Assembly: GCF_017377395.1 (NCBI RefSeq) | Contig: NZ_CP061800.1 | Location: forward strand, 6,035,633 to 6,099,632 | DNA from: Desulfonema magnum | Lineage (GTDB): Bacteria; Desulfobacterota; Desulfobacteria; Desulfobacterales; 4be13 | DNA: 64,000 nt | Direction of reading: 5' to 3' | In this document: positions 62,955-64,000 of the stretch, in pieces | How the letters are laid out: each line of letters opens with the position of its first letter | Numbering within the stretch: position 1 is the first letter of the stretch | The notes under the pieces: model-generated | Told to the model about the DNA's origin: nothing | Databases searched by the model: none | The model's input: only the letters and a program-made list of their open reading frames with translations | Made by a program: the position numbers and the translations under genes

Positions 62955-64000
62955 TTAATCCAGCCGATAATTCGGCGCTTCCTTTGTAATGATAACATCA
63001 TGGACATGGCTTTCCCGCATCCCTGCCGCACTGATTTTCATAAACCGGGCTTTTTCCCTCAGGTCTTCAATGGTTCGGCAACCCACATACCCCATGCCGG
63101 CTTTTAATCCGCCGACCAGTTGAAAAATATTTTCTGACAGCAGGCCAATATAAGGGACACGTCCCACAATGCCTTCGGGGACCAGTTTGCTATCTTCAGG
63201 TTCCTCAGTCTGATAATATCTGTCCTTACTTCCTTTTTTCATGGCTTCGAGAGAACCCATTCCCCGATAAACTTTATAACTGCGTCCCTGGAAAATGATC
63301 AGTTCTCCCGGGCTTTCCTCTGCACCTGCAAAGAGACCTCCGACCATCACCGAATGAGCGCCTGCCCCGATAGCCTTTGTGATATCACCTGAAAATTTGA
63401 TACCGCCGTCAGCAATCAGCGGAACACCAGTTTTGCCGGATATTGATCTGCAATTCATGATAGCGGTGACCTGTGGCACACCGATGCCCGCCACAATACG
63501 GGTGGTGCATATGGATCCCGGACCAATTCCGATCTTTACAGCGTCAACCCCCGCGTTAATAAGGTCTTCAGCCCCTTTTGCCGTTCCCACATTTCCTGCA
63601 ATCAGCTCGATATCTCTGAAATTACTTTTTAAAATAGTTACAGCATCAATAATATTTTTTGAATGACCATGGGCCGCGTCAATCAGTATCACATCCGCGC
63701 CGGCTTTCAGAAGCGCGTCCGTACGTTCCTCCATATCCGGACCGATGCCCACGGCAGCGCCGACCCTGAGCCTTCCTCTGGAATCCTTGCAGGCATTGGG
63801 GTATTTCTTTATTTTTTCAATATCTTTTATGGTTATCAGACCTGTCAGGCGTCCGTCCTTGTCAACCACAAGCAGTTTTTCAATTCTGTGTTTATGCAGC
63901 AGCTTTTTAGATTCTTCCAGCGTAGTGCCTTCAGATACAGTGACAAGGTTTTCACTGGTCATCACTTCGGAAACTTTTTTGTCCAGATCAGTTTCAAATC
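62955..64000 (-). CDS. guaB: IMP dehydrogenase, C-terminal part (runs off the window)
   Basis: NAD-dependent oxidation of IMP to XMP, the committed step to GMP. The open frame continues beyond 64000 (codons before the ATG at 63965 read ETDLDKKVSEV). Visible parts are a CBS segment (VSEGTTLEESKKLLHKHRIE, GLITIKDIEK), then the catalytic TIM barrel with ADVILIDAAHGHSK, IAGNVGTAKGAEDL, the Cys loop KIGIGPGSICTTRIV, ALIADGGIKFSGD-like strand, the flap YRGMGSLEAMKKGSKDRY and AGMGYVGCRTIEDL. The C-terminus NYRLD is intact. Confidence 0.95.
   Translation of the reverse strand, partial: FETDLDKKVSEVMTSENLVTVSEGTTLEESKKLLHKHRIEKLLVVDKDGRLTGLITIKDIEKIKKYPNACKDSRGRLRVGAAVGIGPDMEERTDALLKAGADVILIDAAHGHSKNIIDAVTILKSNFRDIELIAGNVGTAKGAEDLINAGVDAVKIGIGPGSICTTRIVAGIGVPQVTAIMNCRSISGKTGVPLIADGGIKFSGDITKAIGAGAHSVMVGGLFAGAEESPGELIIFQGRSYKVYRGMGSLEAMKKGSKDRYYQTEEPEDSKLVPEGIVGRVPYIGLLSENIFQLVGGLKAGMGYVGCRTIEDLREKARFMKISAAGMRESHVHDVIITKEAPNYRLD

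Overview
The window is a bacterial chromosome segment from a Gram-negative anaerobe-like lineage. Several features point to Desulfobacterota, a filamentous or multicellular Desulfobacterales relative such as Desulfonema; this placement is inference and no rRNA is present. They are a TonB-dependent receptor and a Kdo-8-oxidase-like enzyme (outer membrane and LPS), the DUF4416 / YicC / RemA-like (DUF370) / gmk series, an rplU-rpmA-obgE operon, and a very heavy load of palindromic and terminal-inverted-repeat (TIR) elements.

Layout. 1-5 kb is a rearranged zone: a palindromic repeat array, a broken REP-associated transposase, a short remnant of the obgE 3' end fused to proB, and an IS1-family element damaged by an internal duplication. 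That IS sits between two truncated unrelated genes and is followed by an Rpn-like nuclease gene split by one in-frame TGA. 5-10 kb carries an iron-type alcohol dehydrogenase (KdnB-like), a YajD-like HNH protein, a small Cys-rich protein, a Trm112-like protein and long repeat-rich intergenic DNA. 10-17 kb is housekeeping (DUF4416, yicC, remA-like, gmk, rlmB), a SiaB/SiaC pair, a SHOCT membrane protein and pgeF.

17.6-38.4 kb is the centrepiece: a colinear hybrid assembly line of four giant genes plus an MFS exporter. The order is FAAL-ACP-KS-AT-KR(with nested MT)-ACP, then docking-C-A-PCP (specificity code matching threonine), then KS-AT-ACP, then docking-C-A-PCP-TE. It predicts a fatty-acylated Thr-containing polyketide-peptide of about two amino acids and two malonate units. 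The transcript start region and first codons of the first gene are duplicated just upstream, giving a 41-codon relic ORF in the leader.

38.8-48.9 kb holds a TonB-dependent receptor with two periplasmic binding proteins, an XPB-like helicase, a universal stress protein, an HTH fused to an Rpn-like nuclease and an acyl-CoA dehydrogenase. 50-52 kb is rplU-rpmA-obgE. 52-53.5 kb is a frameshifted IS4-family transposase. 53.6-60.3 kb encodes two very large membrane proteins that end in nearly identical LecA-like lectin domains. uvrC and the 3' part of guaB close the window.

At least eight families of short dyad or TIR elements recur, in intergenic DNA and once inside the PKS coding sequence. All family and function calls come from motif recognition by eye; no search was run.
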